DNA of 64,000 nucleotides from JBBRXZ01 sp038232415 (GCA_038232415.1 JBBSHY010000001.1:1-64000); one strand, 5' to 3'; positions 49,819 to 60,641 are shown, numbered from the stretch's first letter. Notes: a model not told the origin generated them from the sequence alone. Numbers and translations: made by a program.

Positions 49819-50637
49819 ATGACGTTTCTAGAGAAACTTGATGCCTGCGTGGCCAAAAATGACTCTTTGCTATGCGTTGGATTGGATCCTGACCTGACGA
49901 AATTACCTGATGCGTACGATCAGTTTAGCTTTAATAAAGCCATCATTGATGCCACAGCCGATCTGGTCTGCGCGTTTAAGCCCAATCCGGCGTTTTATGA
50001 GGCGCAGGGGTCGGAGGGAATAGTTAATCTGGAAAGGACGTGCCAGTACATCAGACAAAGCTATCCGGATGTTCCTGTAATTCTCGACAGCAAGCGCGGC
50101 GATATTGGCAATACAAACAAGGCCTATGCCGAGGCGGCTTTCAAAGTCCTGCAAGCAGACGCTGTGACGCTCCACCCATATTTTGGTAAGGACTCCCTAC
50201 TGCCTTTTATTGAGTATAAGGAGAAGGGTTTGATTATAATGTGTAAATCTTCCAACCCCGGTGGCGGCGAATTTCAGGATCTGCCGGTAGAAGATATGAA
50301 GCTTTATGAATACGTCGCTCATCAGGTAGCAGAAGAATGGAACGAGTACGATAATTGTCTGCTGATGGTCGGCGCGACTTATCCGAATGAGCTCGCCGCG
50401 GTTCGTCACATCGCGGGCCCAACTATGCCCATTCTGGTTCCGGGCCTGGGAGCCCAAAAGGGTGATATGGCTGCCATGCTGAAAGCCGGACTTAATGGTG
50501 ACGGCACCGGCCTGATTATTAACTCTTCCAGGGAAACTATCTTCGCTTCCAGCGGACAGGACTTTGCTAAGGCTGCGCGCGGAAAAGCTCAACAATTAAG
50601 TGATGAAATCAATAAATACAGGGGAGGAAAATCATGA
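49819..50637 (+). CDS. pyrF: Orotidine-5'-phosphate decarboxylase
   Basis: Last step to UMP. The catalytic Asp-Lys motif is VILDSKRGDIGNTNKAYAEAAF; LLCVGLDPDL opens the barrel and VPGLGAQKGDM holds a phosphate-binding part. 272 aa fits the longer (group 3) form. I chose the ATG at 49819, 8 nt behind TATCAT with TTGCTC 17 nt further up, and rejected an in-frame extension running into pyrD. pyrE overlaps by ATGA. Confidence 0.95.
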   Translation: MTFLEKLDACVAKNDSLLCVGLDPDLTKLPDAYDQFSFNKAIIDATADLVCAFKPNPAFYEAQGSEGIVNLERTCQYIRQSYPDVPVILDSKRGDIGNTNKAYAEAAFKVLQADAVTLHPYFGKDSLLPFIEYKEKGLIIMCKSSNPGGGEFQDLPVEDMKLYEYVAHQVAEEWNEYDNCLLMVGATYPNELAAVRHIAGPTMPILVPGLGAQKGDMAAMLKAGLNGDGTGLIINSSRETIFASSGQDFAKAARGKAQQLSDEINKYRGGKS

Positions 50638-51245
50638 GCAGCGGTCAGAATCAAAAAAAGGAATTAGCGCTTGATCTCCACGATATTGGCGCCGTCAAGT
50701 TTGGCGAATTCACTTTTAAAAGTGGCATTGTCAGCCCCATATATGTCGATCTGCGACTATTTATTAGTTACCCCAAGATACTTAAGAAAGTCACTAAGCT
50801 GTACGCCGAACAGCTAGCTTCACTTAAATATGATCGTTTGGCGGGCGTGGCGTATGCTGCCCTACCAATTGCCGGCGCGATAAGCCTGGAGCTGGAACAA
50901 CCTTGGATTTTTATCCGTAAAGAGGGTCTTCAAAAGGGTTACGGGCTCAAAAAAAGCCTTGAGGGTGAATACAAAAAAGGTGAAACAGTAGTTATGATTG
51001 AAGATCTCGTAACCCGGGCCACGTCGCTTTTGGAAGCCATTCCGGCGATTGAGAACCACGGTCTGATCATTAAAGACGCCGTGGTTTTGCTCGATTACGG
51101 CAAAGGCGGCGGCCAGAAACTAAATGAAAAAGGCTATAACCTGCATGCTTTCATGACCATGCGCGAACTGGTAGACATCATGAAAGCCCAAGGCAAGATT
51201 GACGCAGCAAAACATCAACAATCTCTTGAGTTTTTAGAGTCTTAG
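50634..51245 (+). CDS. pyrE: Orotate phosphoribosyltransferase
   Basis: Joins orotate and PRPP. It shows [20 protein letters not shown], the [17 protein letters not shown] loop, [15 protein letters not shown] (catalytic lysines) and the PRPP loop [13 protein letters not shown], where many relatives have DDVxTxG. 203 aa is normal. pyrF and pyrE are coupled. The window therefore has pyrD, F, E and H but not carAB, pyrB or pyrC. Confidence 0.94.
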   Translation: MSSGQNQKKELALDLHDIGAVKFGEFTFKSGIVSPIYVDLRLFISYPKILKKVTKLYAEQLASLKYDRLAGVAYAALPIAGAISLELEQPWIFIRKEGLQKGYGLKKSLEGEYKKGETVVMIEDLVTRATSLLEAIPAIENHGLIIKDAVVLLDYGKGGGQKLNEKGYNLHAFMTMRELVDIMKAQGKIDAAKHQQSLEFLES

Positions 51246-54200
51246 CAGTTCTTTTGTTTGACCCAGGCGCGGGCGTTTTGGAAGAGACGGAGCCAGGGTG
51301 AGTCTGGGCCCCATTCGGCGGGATGCCAGGATAGTTGGCGGCTCATGAAGGCCCGCTCGGGGTGCGGCATAATGATGGTGGCGCGGCCATCGGCTGTAGT
51401 CAGGGCTGTAATACCTTGCGGCGAGCCGTTCGGGTTGGCCGGGTAATTCTCTGTTACTTTGCCGTAATTATCGACATATTGAGCTATTATCAAATTATTG
51501 TCCTTAGCTTTTTTTAATTGTTTATCACTGGCAAAGGCTGCCCGGCCTTCGCCGTGAGCCGTGGGAACGGGCAGGACTGAACCGGTCATGCCTTTGAAGA
51601 ATATAGATGGTGTTTCGTTTATCTTGGCCAATACCAGTCGGGCTTCAAATTGCTCGGAAGTGTTTTTGAGGAAAGTGGGCCAGGTCTCTGCTCCCGGAAT
51701 CAAATCTTTTAAGGCGGCCAGCATCTGGCAACCATTACAGACGCCTAGGCTGAATGTGTCGGGCCGTTCAAAAAACTGTTTGAATTTAGAGCGTAACTCT
51801 TTATGGAATAATATAGATTTGGCCCAGCCCTCACCTGCCCCCAGCACGTCACCATAACTGAACCCGCCGCAAGCGGCCAAGCCAACAAACTCGTCTAGAT
51901 CGACACGGTTGTCTATAATGTCGTTCAAGTGAACATCCACGCTGGTAAAACCGGCCTGGTCAAAAGCCGCGGCCATTTCAATCTGACCATTAACGCCCTG
52001 TTCGCGGAAGATGGCTATCTTTGGTCTAGTGGTATACGCTACAGTGTGAACTTTAGGGTCAGCTGTTACTTTGGCTGACAGGCCAGGATCTTTGTTATCT
52101 TGAATAGCAGCAAACTCCTGATCGGCAGTCCCGGGGTTGTCACGTAATTTTTGGATCTGGTAGCTGGTTTCGCTCCACCAGCTTTCCAGCTGGGCTCGGC
52201 CATTTCGATAGATTTCATTATTGCCTTCGCGGATTACAATATTTTGCGCCTCAGTGGCCTGACCAATGTAGTAAGCATGCTTATTAAAGGCCTTAAGTAC
52301 ATTTGGGACATCAGACTTAACGACTTGAATAACAGCGCCCAGCTCTTCATTGAACAATTTTTCTAATGTCGTTCCGGAAAGCTGACTCACATCCAGCTCG
52401 ACGCCGCAGCGGCTGGCGAAGGCCATTTCTAAAACTGTGGCCAGCAGTCCGCCATCGGAACGATCATGGTAGGCCAGGATTTTGCCTTGTTTTTTAAGTT
52501 CGGCAAGCTTACTGAAGAAATCTTTTAATGTTGAAGCGTCGGCATCCGGTGCTTCGTTGCCGAGCTGGTTGTAGACCTGGGCTAAGGCGGAGCCGCCCAG
52601 CCTCAAATTGTCTTGTCCTAGGTCGATAAGAATAAGAGCTGTTTCTTCGTTAGTGTTCAGTTGTGGCGTTAAAGTTTTATCGACGTCTTGGACGGGGGCA
52701 AAACCGGTGATAATTAAGGAAACTGGCGAGGTAACGCTTTTATCGGTACTGCCCTCCTGCCATTTGGTGCGCATGCTCATGGAATCCTTGCCTACTGGGA
52801 TGGTCAGTCCGAGTGCCGGCGTAAAATCTTCGCCAATAGCTTTCACGCTGTCAAACAGCTTTTCGTCCTCAGAGGCGCTGCCCACAGCCGCCATCCAGTT
52901 GGCGGAAAGTTTAATATCCGGCAGTTGCTTAATATCGGCAGCGGCAATGTTGGTAATGGCTTCGCCTACGGCCATCCGGGCAGCTGCCGGCGCGTTAATC
53001 AGAGCTAATGGCGTGCGTTCACCCATGGCCATGGCCTCGCCAAACTGGCTGTCAAATGCCACTGCAGTCACTGCGACGTCGCTGACCGGCACCTGCCAGG
53101 GACCGACCATCTGGTCGCGTACAACCAGGCCGCCAACTGTACGGTCACCAATGGTAATCAGGAATTTTTTGCTGCCGACGGCCGGCAGTTTGAGGACTCG
53201 CTCGATGGCTTCATTAAGTTTGACTTTGGTAAAGTTGAGTTTAGATTGGCTGACTTTTTGACGAGTGACCTCGCGGGTCATCTTGGGTGGTTTGCCAAAC
53301 AGGACATCCATCGGCACGTCGACCGGCTGGTTATTGAACAATTCATCACGCACAATAAGTTGTTCATCTTCGGTTAGGGTGCCGACTACGGCAAAGGGGC
53401 AGCGTTCCCGCTCGCAAATGGCCTTGAAGCGTTCTAGGTCTGCCGGCGCGATTCCCAAGACGTAGCGTTCCTGTGACTCGTTACACCAGATTTCCATCGG
53501 CGACAAGCCGCGTTCGGCGCTAGGGATGTCACGCAGTTCAAAAACAGCGCCGCGGCTCGAATCATGCACCAGCTCCGGCAAGGCATTACTGAGGCCGCCG
53601 GCACCGACATCATGAATACTTAGTATCGGATTATCATTAAGGCTCCAGCAGCGGTCGATAACTTCCTGGGCACGGTGCTCCATCTCGCCGTTGCCGCGCT
53701 GGACAGAGGCGAAATCCAGAGATTCATTGCTGGTGCCAGTCTGCATACTGGCGGCAGCTCCGCCGCCCAAGCCGATCAGCATGGCCGATCCGCCCAGCTG
53801 TATAATCAGTGATCCCACGGGAAGCTGTTGTTTTTGGACGTGCTGATCCCGGATATTACCAAGACCCCCGGCGACCATGATCGGTTTATGGTAGCCCCAT
53901 ACTTGCTTATCAACTTCTTGCTGATAAGTGCGGAAATAGCCCGTTAGGTTCGGCCGGCCAAATTCGTTGACATAGTTTGCGCCGCCAATAGGTGCCTCAA
54001 GCATGATATCCAGAGGTGAAACGATGCGTTTCGGTTTTCCGTAAGACTGTTCCCATGGCCGTTTGGCGCCGGGAATTTCCAGATTAGACACAGTAAAGCC
54101 GGTCAGACCCATCTTTGTTTTCGCTCCTCGCCCTGTGGCGGCTTCGTCACGAATTTCGCCGCCTACACCGCTGGCGGCTCCCGGTATCGGCGCGATAGCC

Positions 54201-55081
54201 GTAGGGTGATTGTGGGTCTCGACTTTGATCACTGAATGCACCGGTTCATTGTGGTAGCTATAAGTCCCATCCGCAGAGTCGCTGAAAAAACGACCGGCTT
54301 TTGGCCCTTTAGTTACGGCGGCGTTATCGCTGTAAGCTGACAATACATCCTGGCCCCCCTTTTCATTGGTGTTTTTGATCATTTTGAAGAGGCTTTTCGG
54401 CTGCTTCTGGCCGTCAATAACCCAGGTCCCGTTAAAGACTTTATGCCGGCAATGCTCGCTGTTTACCTGGGCGAACATCATCAGCTCCACATCTGTCGGG
54501 TTGCGTCGCAACTCCGTATATGAAGCGTAAAGGTAATCAATCTCGTCGTCGGCCAACGCCAGACCAAGCTCTTGATTGGCAACCACCAGGGTCTGTTTAC
54601 CGGCTGATATGTCTATATATTGTAATGGTTTAGGATCATGGCTTTCAAATAATATTTTGGCAGCCTCCACATCGGCTAAGACGGCTTCGGTCATGCGGTC
54701 ATGCAATATTTCGGCGATGAGCTGATTGCCCGATCCGGCGCCTTGAACATAGTATGCAACACCCCGCTCTATCCGTTGAACTACATCAATGCCCGAATTA
54801 TGAACAATGTCGGTGGCTTTGCTGGACCAGGGAGAAATAGTGCCTGGCCGCGGCACCACAAAATAGAGTGTGCCTTCACGGCTGCCAGCATATGGCGAGC
54901 CGTAGGTTAGTAGTTCGATGAGCCGTTTGTCATCTTTAGCTGACAGCCGGCCGTCGATGTCGCCGACGTGGACGTATTCGGCGTCTATAGCGCTGATTGA
55001 TGGCTCTACAGCTTGTAGTCGTGCGAACAGCTTGGCTTTACGAAAGTCTGATAATGCAGCTATACCTCTATAGACCTGCAC
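51242..55081 (-). CDS. purL: Phosphoribosylformylglycinamidine synthase, single-chain (PurL with PurQ)
   Basis: Fourth purine step. 1279 aa is the large, fused form known from Proteobacteria and eukaryotes: a PurS-like start, two AIRS-type halves ([27 protein letters not shown] and the later [16 protein letters not shown]) and a C-terminal class I glutaminase with GVCNGCQML and [11 protein letters not shown]. Most CPR and Gram-positive bacteria have separate PurS, PurQ and PurL, so the long form hints at transfer. The start is GTG, sharing one base with the purM stop (TAGTG) behind a GAGG site. The convergent pyrE overlaps by 4 bp. Confidence 0.96.
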   Translation of the reverse strand: MQVYRGIAALSDFRKAKLFARLQAVEPSISAIDAEYVHVGDIDGRLSAKDDKRLIELLTYGSPYAGSREGTLYFVVPRPGTISPWSSKATDIVHNSGIDVVQRIERGVAYYVQGAGSGNQLIAEILHDRMTEAVLADVEAAKILFESHDPKPLQYIDISAGKQTLVVANQELGLALADDEIDYLYASYTELRRNPTDVELMMFAQVNSEHCRHKVFNGTWVIDGQKQPKSLFKMIKNTNEKGGQDVLSAYSDNAAVTKGPKAGRFFSDSADGTYSYHNEPVHSVIKVETHNHPTAIAPIPGAASGVGGEIRDEAATGRGAKTKMGLTGFTVSNLEIPGAKRPWEQSYGKPKRIVSPLDIMLEAPIGGANYVNEFGRPNLTGYFRTYQQEVDKQVWGYHKPIMVAGGLGNIRDQHVQKQQLPVGSLIIQLGGSAMLIGLGGGAAASMQTGTSNESLDFASVQRGNGEMEHRAQEVIDRCWSLNDNPILSIHDVGAGGLSNALPELVHDSSRGAVFELRDIPSAERGLSPMEIWCNESQERYVLGIAPADLERFKAICERERCPFAVVGTLTEDEQLIVRDELFNNQPVDVPMDVLFGKPPKMTREVTRQKVSQSKLNFTKVKLNEAIERVLKLPAVGSKKFLITIGDRTVGGLVVRDQMVGPWQVPVSDVAVTAVAFDSQFGEAMAMGERTPLALINAPAAARMAVGEAITNIAAADIKQLPDIKLSANWMAAVGSASEDEKLFDSVKAIGEDFTPALGLTIPVGKDSMSMRTKWQEGSTDKSVTSPVSLIITGFAPVQDVDKTLTPQLNTNEETALILIDLGQDNLRLGGSALAQVYNQLGNEAPDADASTLKDFFSKLAELKKQGKILAYHDRSDGGLLATVLEMAFASRCGVELDVSQLSGTTLEKLFNEELGAVIQVVKSDVPNVLKAFNKHAYYIGQATEAQNIVIREGNNEIYRNGRAQLESWWSETSYQIQKLRDNPGTADQEFAAIQDNKDPGLSAKVTADPKVHTVAYTTRPKIAIFREQGVNGQIEMAAAFDQAGFTSVDVHLNDIIDNRVDLDEFVGLAACGGFSYGDVLGAGEGWAKSILFHKELRSKFKQFFERPDTFSLGVCNGCQMLAALKDLIPGAETWPTFLKNTSEQFEARLVLAKINETPSIFFKGMTGSVLPVPTAHGEGRAAFASDKQLKKAKDNNLIIAQYVDNYGKVTENYPANPNGSPQGITALTTADGRATIIMPHPERAFMSRQLSWHPAEWGPDSPWLRLFQNARAWVKQKNC

Positions 55082-56178
55082 TAGCGGACCTCAAGGCTAT
55101 CACCGCCAAAGGTAATATTTTTGGACTTAATAACGACTTGTTTTGGCCCTTCTTCAACAGTGCCGGCGATCCAGGCTTTCAAATTCTGTTCTTCAGCGAT
55201 GTCGACGACTTTTTGGGCCTGAGCGGCCGGTACATAGACGGCGTAACCAGCTCCCATGTTGTAATTGCCATACATTTCCGCCTCATTGTTATCAGCCTGT
55301 TTAGCAATAAAGTTGAAGATTTCCGCTACAGGCGGCGTTTTAGTTATTATGTAGCTAAAGTCAACTTCAGCCCGCATGAGTTTGCGCCAGCCATGGCCGG
55401 TTATATTTGATAAATAGCGGATCTCAATATCAGCGTCTTGGAGGGCTTTTACCATGCCGGAGTAGATATGCGTAGGTGCCAGCACAGCTTCGCTAAAAAT
55501 GGTACCGTCAGCCAACTTGGTCTTATAGCCATGCGGCAAACTGGTGGCAATTTCACGGATCAGGCTGATACCGTTGGCATGCACGCCGCTGGATTCAATC
55601 AGGACGATAACATCGCCGGGCCGCAGGTTTTTGCCTTGTACTAATTTTTTTGCAGAATCTATAACTCCAAAGGCTGAACCGGCGAATTCCAGGGCACCCG
55701 GTACCACTACTCCTGGCAGCGATTGAGTTTCACCGCCCCCCCAGACGACTTCAGCCATGTCGCAGGCGTGGCGCCAACCCTTAATAAAATCTTCGGCGAT
55801 CGTCCGGTTCGTCAGCCACTCATAAGAACCGGATGACCAATAGGCGTTTAAGGCAACGGGTGTAGCGCCCACACTGACCAAGTCGTTAATAATACAGGCC
55901 ACGGTATCCTGAGCGATATCACGAAAATAAGACTGGCCCATTTGCTCATAAACTGCCTGAGCAACCAGGCTTTTAGTGCCTAGTCCTTCCTGGACAAAAG
56001 CGCCCCAGAGAGATCCCATCTCAAAAATGTAAGCCGATTCGCCTCTTGTGCCGGCTACTTCTTTAAAGCCAAACGGCATATTGCCGGCAGTCGCCAGACC
56101 TTGTTTTTGGGCCAGAATCTTCATGGGGTCAGCCTGGGAATAGTTAACAGACTTGTGATAATCTAATTTTTTGGTCAC
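55081..56178 (-). CDS. purM: Phosphoribosylformylglycinamidine cyclo-ligase (AIR synthetase)
   Basis: Fifth purine step. The AIRS fold shows [50 protein letters not shown] and [12 protein letters not shown]. 365 aa is normal. The start codon is GTG with GGGGAG upstream. Its promoter is an extended -10 (TGT-TATAAT, 56201-56206). purL follows with a one-base overlap, forming a two-gene operon. Confidence 0.95.
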   Translation of the reverse strand: MTKKLDYHKSVNYSQADPMKILAQKQGLATAGNMPFGFKEVAGTRGESAYIFEMGSLWGAFVQEGLGTKSLVAQAVYEQMGQSYFRDIAQDTVACIINDLVSVGATPVALNAYWSSGSYEWLTNRTIAEDFIKGWRHACDMAEVVWGGGETQSLPGVVVPGALEFAGSAFGVIDSAKKLVQGKNLRPGDVIVLIESSGVHANGISLIREIATSLPHGYKTKLADGTIFSEAVLAPTHIYSGMVKALQDADIEIRYLSNITGHGWRKLMRAEVDFSYIITKTPPVAEIFNFIAKQADNNEAEMYGNYNMGAGYAVYVPAAQAQKVVDIAEEQNLKAWIAGTVEEGPKQVVIKSKNITFGGDSLEVR

Positions 56179-56200
56179 GCCGGCTCCCCTTACCTACTTA

Positions 56201-56206
56201 ATTATA
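56201..56206 (-). promoter_or_regulatory. Extended -10 of the purM-purL operon
   Basis: Minus-strand TATAAT preceded by TGT, with a weak -35 (TTTAAG) 17 nt upstream. The 30-bp palindrome lies about 75 bp further upstream of this promoter. Confidence 0.55.
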
Positions 56207-56280
56207 ACAGTTTGCCCCAGGGTCTTAAATAATCATTAAACCGAGGCGGAATTTCTTGCGCACAGCGTTTGATTTAGGCA

Positions 56281-56310
56281 CTATATAGATTCCATATGCT
56301 ATCTATATAG
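56281..56310. promoter_or_regulatory. 30-bp palindrome before the RHH gene
   Basis: CTATATAGAT (56281-56290) and ATCTATATAG (56301-56310) are exact reverse complements, and the centre contains CATATG on the same axis, so 26 of 30 positions are symmetric. It touches the AGGAG ribosome binding site of the ribbon-helix-helix gene. That is a typical place for an autoregulatory operator. Confidence 0.65.
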
Positions 56311-56322
56311 GAGTAATTTGAC

Positions 56323-56535
56323 ATGGTGCTCTGGAAACCGATTCGAAACATACTATTAGCCGTGCCAGAAGAGCTATTGGTAGAGGTAGATGAAGCGGCA
56401 AAATCTAAGTATATGTCGCGCTCAGAGTATATCCGATATGTTTTGCATAAGGAAACTGGTGGCAAGTATCCGGGAGTCATCAATCGCACCGCTAAAGAGG
56501 ATCCTACCAGATTTCTTGACCTAGATGATAGCTAA
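56323..56535 (+). CDS. Ribbon-helix-helix (CopG-like) DNA-binding protein
   Basis: 70 aa. The N-terminal strand RNILLAVPEELLVEVDEAA and the helix pair with SRSEYIRYVLHKE are the RHH pattern (strand, helix A, helix B). RHH dimers bind short palindromes cooperatively, and such a palindrome lies 13 bp upstream. The gene sits between the purM-purL and purF-purN-purD blocks, so it may control itself and possibly purine genes. No toxin gene accompanies it, which argues against a toxin-antitoxin role. AGGAG lies 10 nt before the ATG. Confidence 0.75.
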   Translation: MVLWKPIRNILLAVPEELLVEVDEAAKSKYMSRSEYIRYVLHKETGGKYPGVINRTAKEDPTRFLDLDDS

Positions 56536-56553
56536 TCATAGCGAACAAGGGGG

Positions 56554-56582
56554 TTGTCAGCGGGCGGAAAAATGCTTAAGAT
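56554..56582 (+). promoter_or_regulatory. Promoter of purF-purN-purD
   Basis: TTGTCA (56554-56559), 17-nt spacer, TAAGAT (56577-56582), ending 8 nt before the purF ATG. Transcription should start at or next to the start codon. Confidence 0.65.
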
Positions 56583-56590
56583 AAGAGTAG

Positions 56591-58120
56591 ATGAGCAGCA
56601 GCGGACAGCCGGGTCTAGTTTCTATTTCCTCTTCGCAAGAAGAAAGTGACGTACTCAAGGAAAAGTGCGCGGTTTTTGGTATTATCGGCCAGCAATTCGG
56701 CGACAATACGGGCCTGGAAGCGGCCCGTTTAACTTTTTATGGGCTTTGGGCCCTGCAGCACCGCGGTCAGGAAAGTTCCGGGATTACCAGCAGTGACGGC
56801 ACGGATTTACACCGCCACGCTGCCCAAGGGCTAGTAGCTACTGTTTACCGGGAAGAAGATCTTGAGCAATTACCAGGGCACATAGCCATCGGCCATAATC
56901 GTTATTCGACTTCCGGAGGCGCTGACGATCAATATAACCAGCCATATGTTGATCGTAAACACAAAATTGCTTTGGCGCATAACGGTAACTTACCGGATAC
57001 CACTAAGCTGGAAGACTTTTTGACCGCCCGAGGCATTGATTTAGCTAATAATAACGATACGGCTCTGATGGTAGCGGCTATTAGCGCTTACATGGACGAA
57101 GGTCTTAGTTTAGTCGAAGCTATTAAGCGGGCATGGCCGCTGTTCACAGGGGTGTTTTCGATCGTGGCGATGGACGCTAAAACTTTAGTGGCTTTCCGTG
57201 ACGAATGCGGGGTGAGGCCGCTGTCGATCGGCACGCTTGATGGCGGCTATGCTATCGCCAGCGAAACCTGTGCTTTCGACACGATTGGCGCCACCTTCCT
57301 GCGCGATGTTAAACCGGGCGAGCTGGTCGCCATTAATGACGAGGGCTTAACTTCCGAGCAAGTAGTAGCCGGCAATCAAAAACTGGACATCTTTGAGCTG
57401 GTTTACTTTGCCCGGCCGGACAGCCTGCTGCTCGGCAAGCGGGTGGACATAGTGCGCCAGGATTTCGGCCGGGAAATGGCCAAAGAATTCCCGATTAAGG
57501 CCGACGTTATCGTACCTGTACCCGATTCCGGCATACCGGCCGCCCTCGGCTATTCCCAGGCCAGCGGCATTCCTTTTGAGATGGCGCTTATAAAGAACCG
57601 CTATATACATCGCACCTTCATCCGCCCGACTACCCAGCTCCGCGAACGCGACCTAAAAATGAAACTTAACCCGGTGATCGAACTTATAAAAGACCAGCGG
57701 GTTATTTTAGTTGATGATTCAATAGTGCGCGGCACGACAATGCGGCACCTGGTATCGATGATGTTTGAAGCCGGCGCCCGCGAAGTCCACTTATTAATCA
57801 CCTCGCCGCCGGTACGTTACCCGGACTTTTATGGCATCAATACGCCTAAACAAACCGAGCTGTTGGCGGCTTATATGACGGAAGATGAAATGCGCGATTA
57901 CGTTCGTGCCACGTCGCTGTGCTTCCTGTCGTTTGACGGTATGATCCAGGCCACCGGCCTGCCAGGCGACAGTTTCACAGTGTCTTGCTTTACCGGCGAC
58001 TATCCCATCTCTATCGGTAAACGCGCCCGCGAAATTTCTCTGCTTAAAGCCGGGCAAACCTTGCCTAAAACCACTCATATGCCAACTGAACTGGCAGCCA
58101 CCCGTACGATATCAGTATGA
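56591..58120 (+). CDS. purF: Amidophosphoribosyltransferase
   Basis: First committed purine step, PRPP to phosphoribosylamine. A 25-residue propeptide precedes the glutaminase nucleophile Cys26 (KEKCAVFGI). GHNRYSTSGG and AHNGNLPDT follow, and the PRPP loop is VILVDDSIVRGTT. The Bacillus-type iron-sulfur cysteines are mostly missing: the place of the second ligand reads PDFYGIN, and only the last Cys of the C-terminal pair remains (TVSCFTGDYP). The enzyme probably has no cluster. purN overlaps by ATGA. The message looks leaderless. Confidence 0.95.
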   Translation: MSSSGQPGLVSISSSQEESDVLKEKCAVFGIIGQQFGDNTGLEAARLTFYGLWALQHRGQESSGITSSDGTDLHRHAAQGLVATVYREEDLEQLPGHIAIGHNRYSTSGGADDQYNQPYVDRKHKIALAHNGNLPDTTKLEDFLTARGIDLANNNDTALMVAAISAYMDEGLSLVEAIKRAWPLFTGVFSIVAMDAKTLVAFRDECGVRPLSIGTLDGGYAIASETCAFDTIGATFLRDVKPGELVAINDEGLTSEQVVAGNQKLDIFELVYFARPDSLLLGKRVDIVRQDFGREMAKEFPIKADVIVPVPDSGIPAALGYSQASGIPFEMALIKNRYIHRTFIRPTTQLRERDLKMKLNPVIELIKDQRVILVDDSIVRGTTMRHLVSMMFEAGAREVHLLITSPPVRYPDFYGINTPKQTELLAAYMTEDEMRDYVRATSLCFLSFDGMIQATGLPGDSFTVSCFTGDYPISIGKRAREISLLKAGQTLPKTTHMPTELAATRTISV

Positions 58121-58809
58121 AGCCGCGCATTGCCATCCTGGCTTCGGGTGGCGGCACTACGGCCGAAGCTTTTATCCGGGCTGACCAGCGAGGGGACATA
58201 AACGTGGACGTCGGGCTGGTTATAGCCAGCCGTAAGCATGCCGGCATCTTTGATCGCATTGCCGATCTTAACGTCGAGTATGGGCTGAATATCGATTGTA
58301 TTTTGATTAATCACAAGACCCATCCAGCCGCAGCTACCGAAAATGTAAACGGCGGCCACCAGACTGCCGGCGAAGAAGCTGGCATATTAGCGGCGCTGCT
58401 GGCCGGCAATTTCGACCTTATAGCGCTGATGGGTTATATGAAACGAATCGGTCCGAATCTGGTCCAGGCTTTCGGTCGGCTGCCCGAGCATAGCAGTATC
58501 TACCAGGCCAGGATGGTCAACACCCACCCGGGCATTTTGCCGGATACCAAGGCCATGTATGGCGAGCAAATCCAGCAGTACGTACTGGATAACCATTTAC
58601 CGTACGGCGGTCAGACACTGCATGCGGTGGCCGAAGAATATGATGACGGCCCGATCATCGCCGAACATAAAGTACCGGTTGAACCCAGCGACACAGCAAC
58701 AAGTCTTTTCGCCCGCGTGCAGGCAGTCGAAAAACAATTCCTGCCGGGCGACATCGAAGCCTTTATAAAAGCCCGCCAAGCCTATAGTATGGAACACGTA
58801 GGAGTATAA
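58117..58809 (+). CDS. purN: Phosphoribosylglycinamide formyltransferase
   Basis: Third purine step, using 10-formyl-tetrahydrofolate. The start is IAILASGGGTT, the catalytic Asn and His are in RMVNTHPGILPD, and the Asp is in EEYDDGPIIAEH. 230 aa is a little longer than usual, with an insert around DTKAMYGEQIQQYV. It depends on folate, and folE and folB are also in this window. It is coupled to purF by ATGA and followed by purD after 2 bp. Confidence 0.93.
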   Translation: MKPRIAILASGGGTTAEAFIRADQRGDINVDVGLVIASRKHAGIFDRIADLNVEYGLNIDCILINHKTHPAAATENVNGGHQTAGEEAGILAALLAGNFDLIALMGYMKRIGPNLVQAFGRLPEHSSIYQARMVNTHPGILPDTKAMYGEQIQQYVLDNHLPYGGQTLHAVAEEYDDGPIIAEHKVPVEPSDTATSLFARVQAVEKQFLPGDIEAFIKARQAYSMEHVGV

Positions 58810-58811
58810 AT

Positions 58812-60113
58812 ATGGTAAAAGTCCTGGTAGTTGGTAAGGGCGGCCGTGAACATGCGCTTGGCTACGGCCTGGCTTTGTCGAAGGAGGTGGATAAAGTATA
58901 TTTTGTGCCCGGTAACGCCGGCACGGCCTTACTGGCGAAAGCCACAAACGTGGAAGTCAGCCATGACCAGCTAACGGAATTTTGCCGAAAAGAATCTATA
59001 AACCTGGTAGTGATAGGGCCTGACGACCCGCTGGTAGCCGGTTTGGCCGATGAGCTGCGAGCTCAAGGCATAACTACCTTCGGGCCCGGTAAGGCTGCGG
59101 CTCAGCTGGAAGGCAGCAAAAGCTTTGCCACAGAGTTCATGCAGAATCACGGCATACCTATACCGCCATCAACAGTTGTTACAGATGCAAAAAGTGCAGC
59201 TAAGGCAGTAGCGGCCTATGGCGGCGCGGCCAAATCGGTCATTAAAGCTGACGGCCTGGCGGGCGGTAAGGGTGTATTTCTGCCAGATACAGAGGAGGAA
59301 GCTGAAGCGGCAATTGCCAGGATTATAAGCGGTGACGTCGATGGCGGCCGTGAGAAATTTGTTATCCAGCAACGCTATCACGGTCCTGAAGTGTCAGTGT
59401 TCGCGCTGAGCGATGGCGATACTTACCAGATTATTCCCCTTCCCGCCCAAGACCATAAACGTATCTTTAATGGGGACAAGGGCCCAAATACCGGGGGCGT
59501 CGGCGCCTACGCCCCTTTGCCCGATTGGATGCTGTCGTCCGGCCAGTGGTCAAAAATTGAGTCTATAATTGACAAGACTATCAGCGGGATGCAGGCTGCC
59601 GGTACTCCCTATCAAGGCGTACTGTTTTTAGGAGTAATGCTGGCCGAGGAACTGAATGGCGACCCGATTGTCATAGAGTACAATTGCCGTTTTGGTGACC
59701 CGGAAATACAGGTAGTCATGTCGCTACTGATAAAAAATCAGGTAGATGCCTATCAGATGCTTAACACTACAGCTACAGGCCACTTAGCTCAGTTTGTTTT
59801 TCCTAATAAGTTATATGGCTCAGCTCTAACTATTTGTTTGTCAACGCCTGGCTATCCAGGCACTCCTAAGGGCGGACAAACCATATATGGTCTCGATAAG
59901 TCCTATCCAAATGTAATCGTTTTTCATGGTACTACCAAGCAGGTTGACGGCGAAATTCAGACCAATGGCGGCCGCATGATTTTTGCCGTTGGCATGGGCG
60001 ACACCTTAAAAGAAGCTGCTGCGGCCGCGGCTGCCGCCATAGGCCCGGACGCCATTCATTTCAAAGGCATGCATTACCGCACCGACATCGGCCACCGCGC
60101 TTTAATAAAGTAG
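58812..60113 (+). CDS. purD: Phosphoribosylamine-glycine ligase
   Basis: Second purine step. An ATP-grasp enzyme beginning VLVVGKGGREHALGYGLA, with VIKADGLAGGKGVFLPDT, GPEVSVFALSDG, the DHKRIFNGDKGPNTGGVGAYAP signature and IEYNCRFGDPEIQVVM. 433 aa is typical. It is the last gene of the purF-purN-purD operon. Confidence 0.96.
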   Translation: MVKVLVVGKGGREHALGYGLALSKEVDKVYFVPGNAGTALLAKATNVEVSHDQLTEFCRKESINLVVIGPDDPLVAGLADELRAQGITTFGPGKAAAQLEGSKSFATEFMQNHGIPIPPSTVVTDAKSAAKAVAAYGGAAKSVIKADGLAGGKGVFLPDTEEEAEAAIARIISGDVDGGREKFVIQQRYHGPEVSVFALSDGDTYQIIPLPAQDHKRIFNGDKGPNTGGVGAYAPLPDWMLSSGQWSKIESIIDKTISGMQAAGTPYQGVLFLGVMLAEELNGDPIVIEYNCRFGDPEIQVVMSLLIKNQVDAYQMLNTTATGHLAQFVFPNKLYGSALTICLSTPGYPGTPKGGQTIYGLDKSYPNVIVFHGTTKQVDGEIQTNGGRMIFAVGMGDTLKEAAAAAAAAIGPDAIHFKGMHYRTDIGHRALIK

Positions 60114-60155
60114 AAAAATTTGCAAGACAGCTTCTAAAATTGTATTATAATAAAT

Positions 60156-60641
60156 ATGAGTGAAGCTTTAACACAACAGGCTCTATTAGATAAGACATGT
60201 GAACAATTAGTTGATCGTTTAGATACCGTGGTGGATATCCATGGCAGAACAGCTACGGTAAGTGATATTGGGGGCCTAAGCTTGGCGATGCGTAATGTAG
60301 CGGTAATTTACAGAAGTCCAGAAGAACAGCAGGAATATTTTTTGTCAGCTCATAGGGAAAGCCTTGAACGTGGGGGCAACCCCTCGGCTGAAATATGTAC
60401 CTATACCGCTGATAACATGATGGCTGCTTATAGATTTGACCGCACTACTGGCTTGGTTACCATAAACGACTTTGATTTTCCGGAAGATGAAATTAGGCCT
60501 CTTAGCAACAAAGAAGTTAATGCCTTGAAATACTCCTTCGCCACGATCGGTATGCTCTTTGGAGTGTTAGACCGTGGCTTAACCGATAGCGGCATTACAC
60601 GCCTTAACCAAGATCTTACAAAGGCAATTGAGTCAAGGTAG
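60156..60641 (+). CDS. Orphan 161-aa protein inside the purine cluster
   Basis: A soluble, acidic protein without recognised domain (VVDIHGRTATVSDIGGLSLA, then FDRTTGLVTINDFDFPEDE). It has a textbook promoter: TTGCAA (60120-60125), 17-nt spacer, TATTAT (60143-60148), and the ATG 7 nt later, so it is transcribed separately and probably leaderless. Its place between purD and the convergent purE may be coincidence. Function unknown. Confidence 0.6.
   Translation: MSEALTQQALLDKTCEQLVDRLDTVVDIHGRTATVSDIGGLSLAMRNVAVIYRSPEEQQEYFLSAHRESLERGGNPSAEICTYTADNMMAAYRFDRTTGLVTINDFDFPEDEIRPLSNKEVNALKYSFATIGMLFGVLDRGLTDSGITRLNQDLTKAIESR

Noticed and set aside
56323..56535. Toxin-antitoxin antitoxin
   Set aside because: No toxin-sized ORF lies next to it on the same strand; purF follows.
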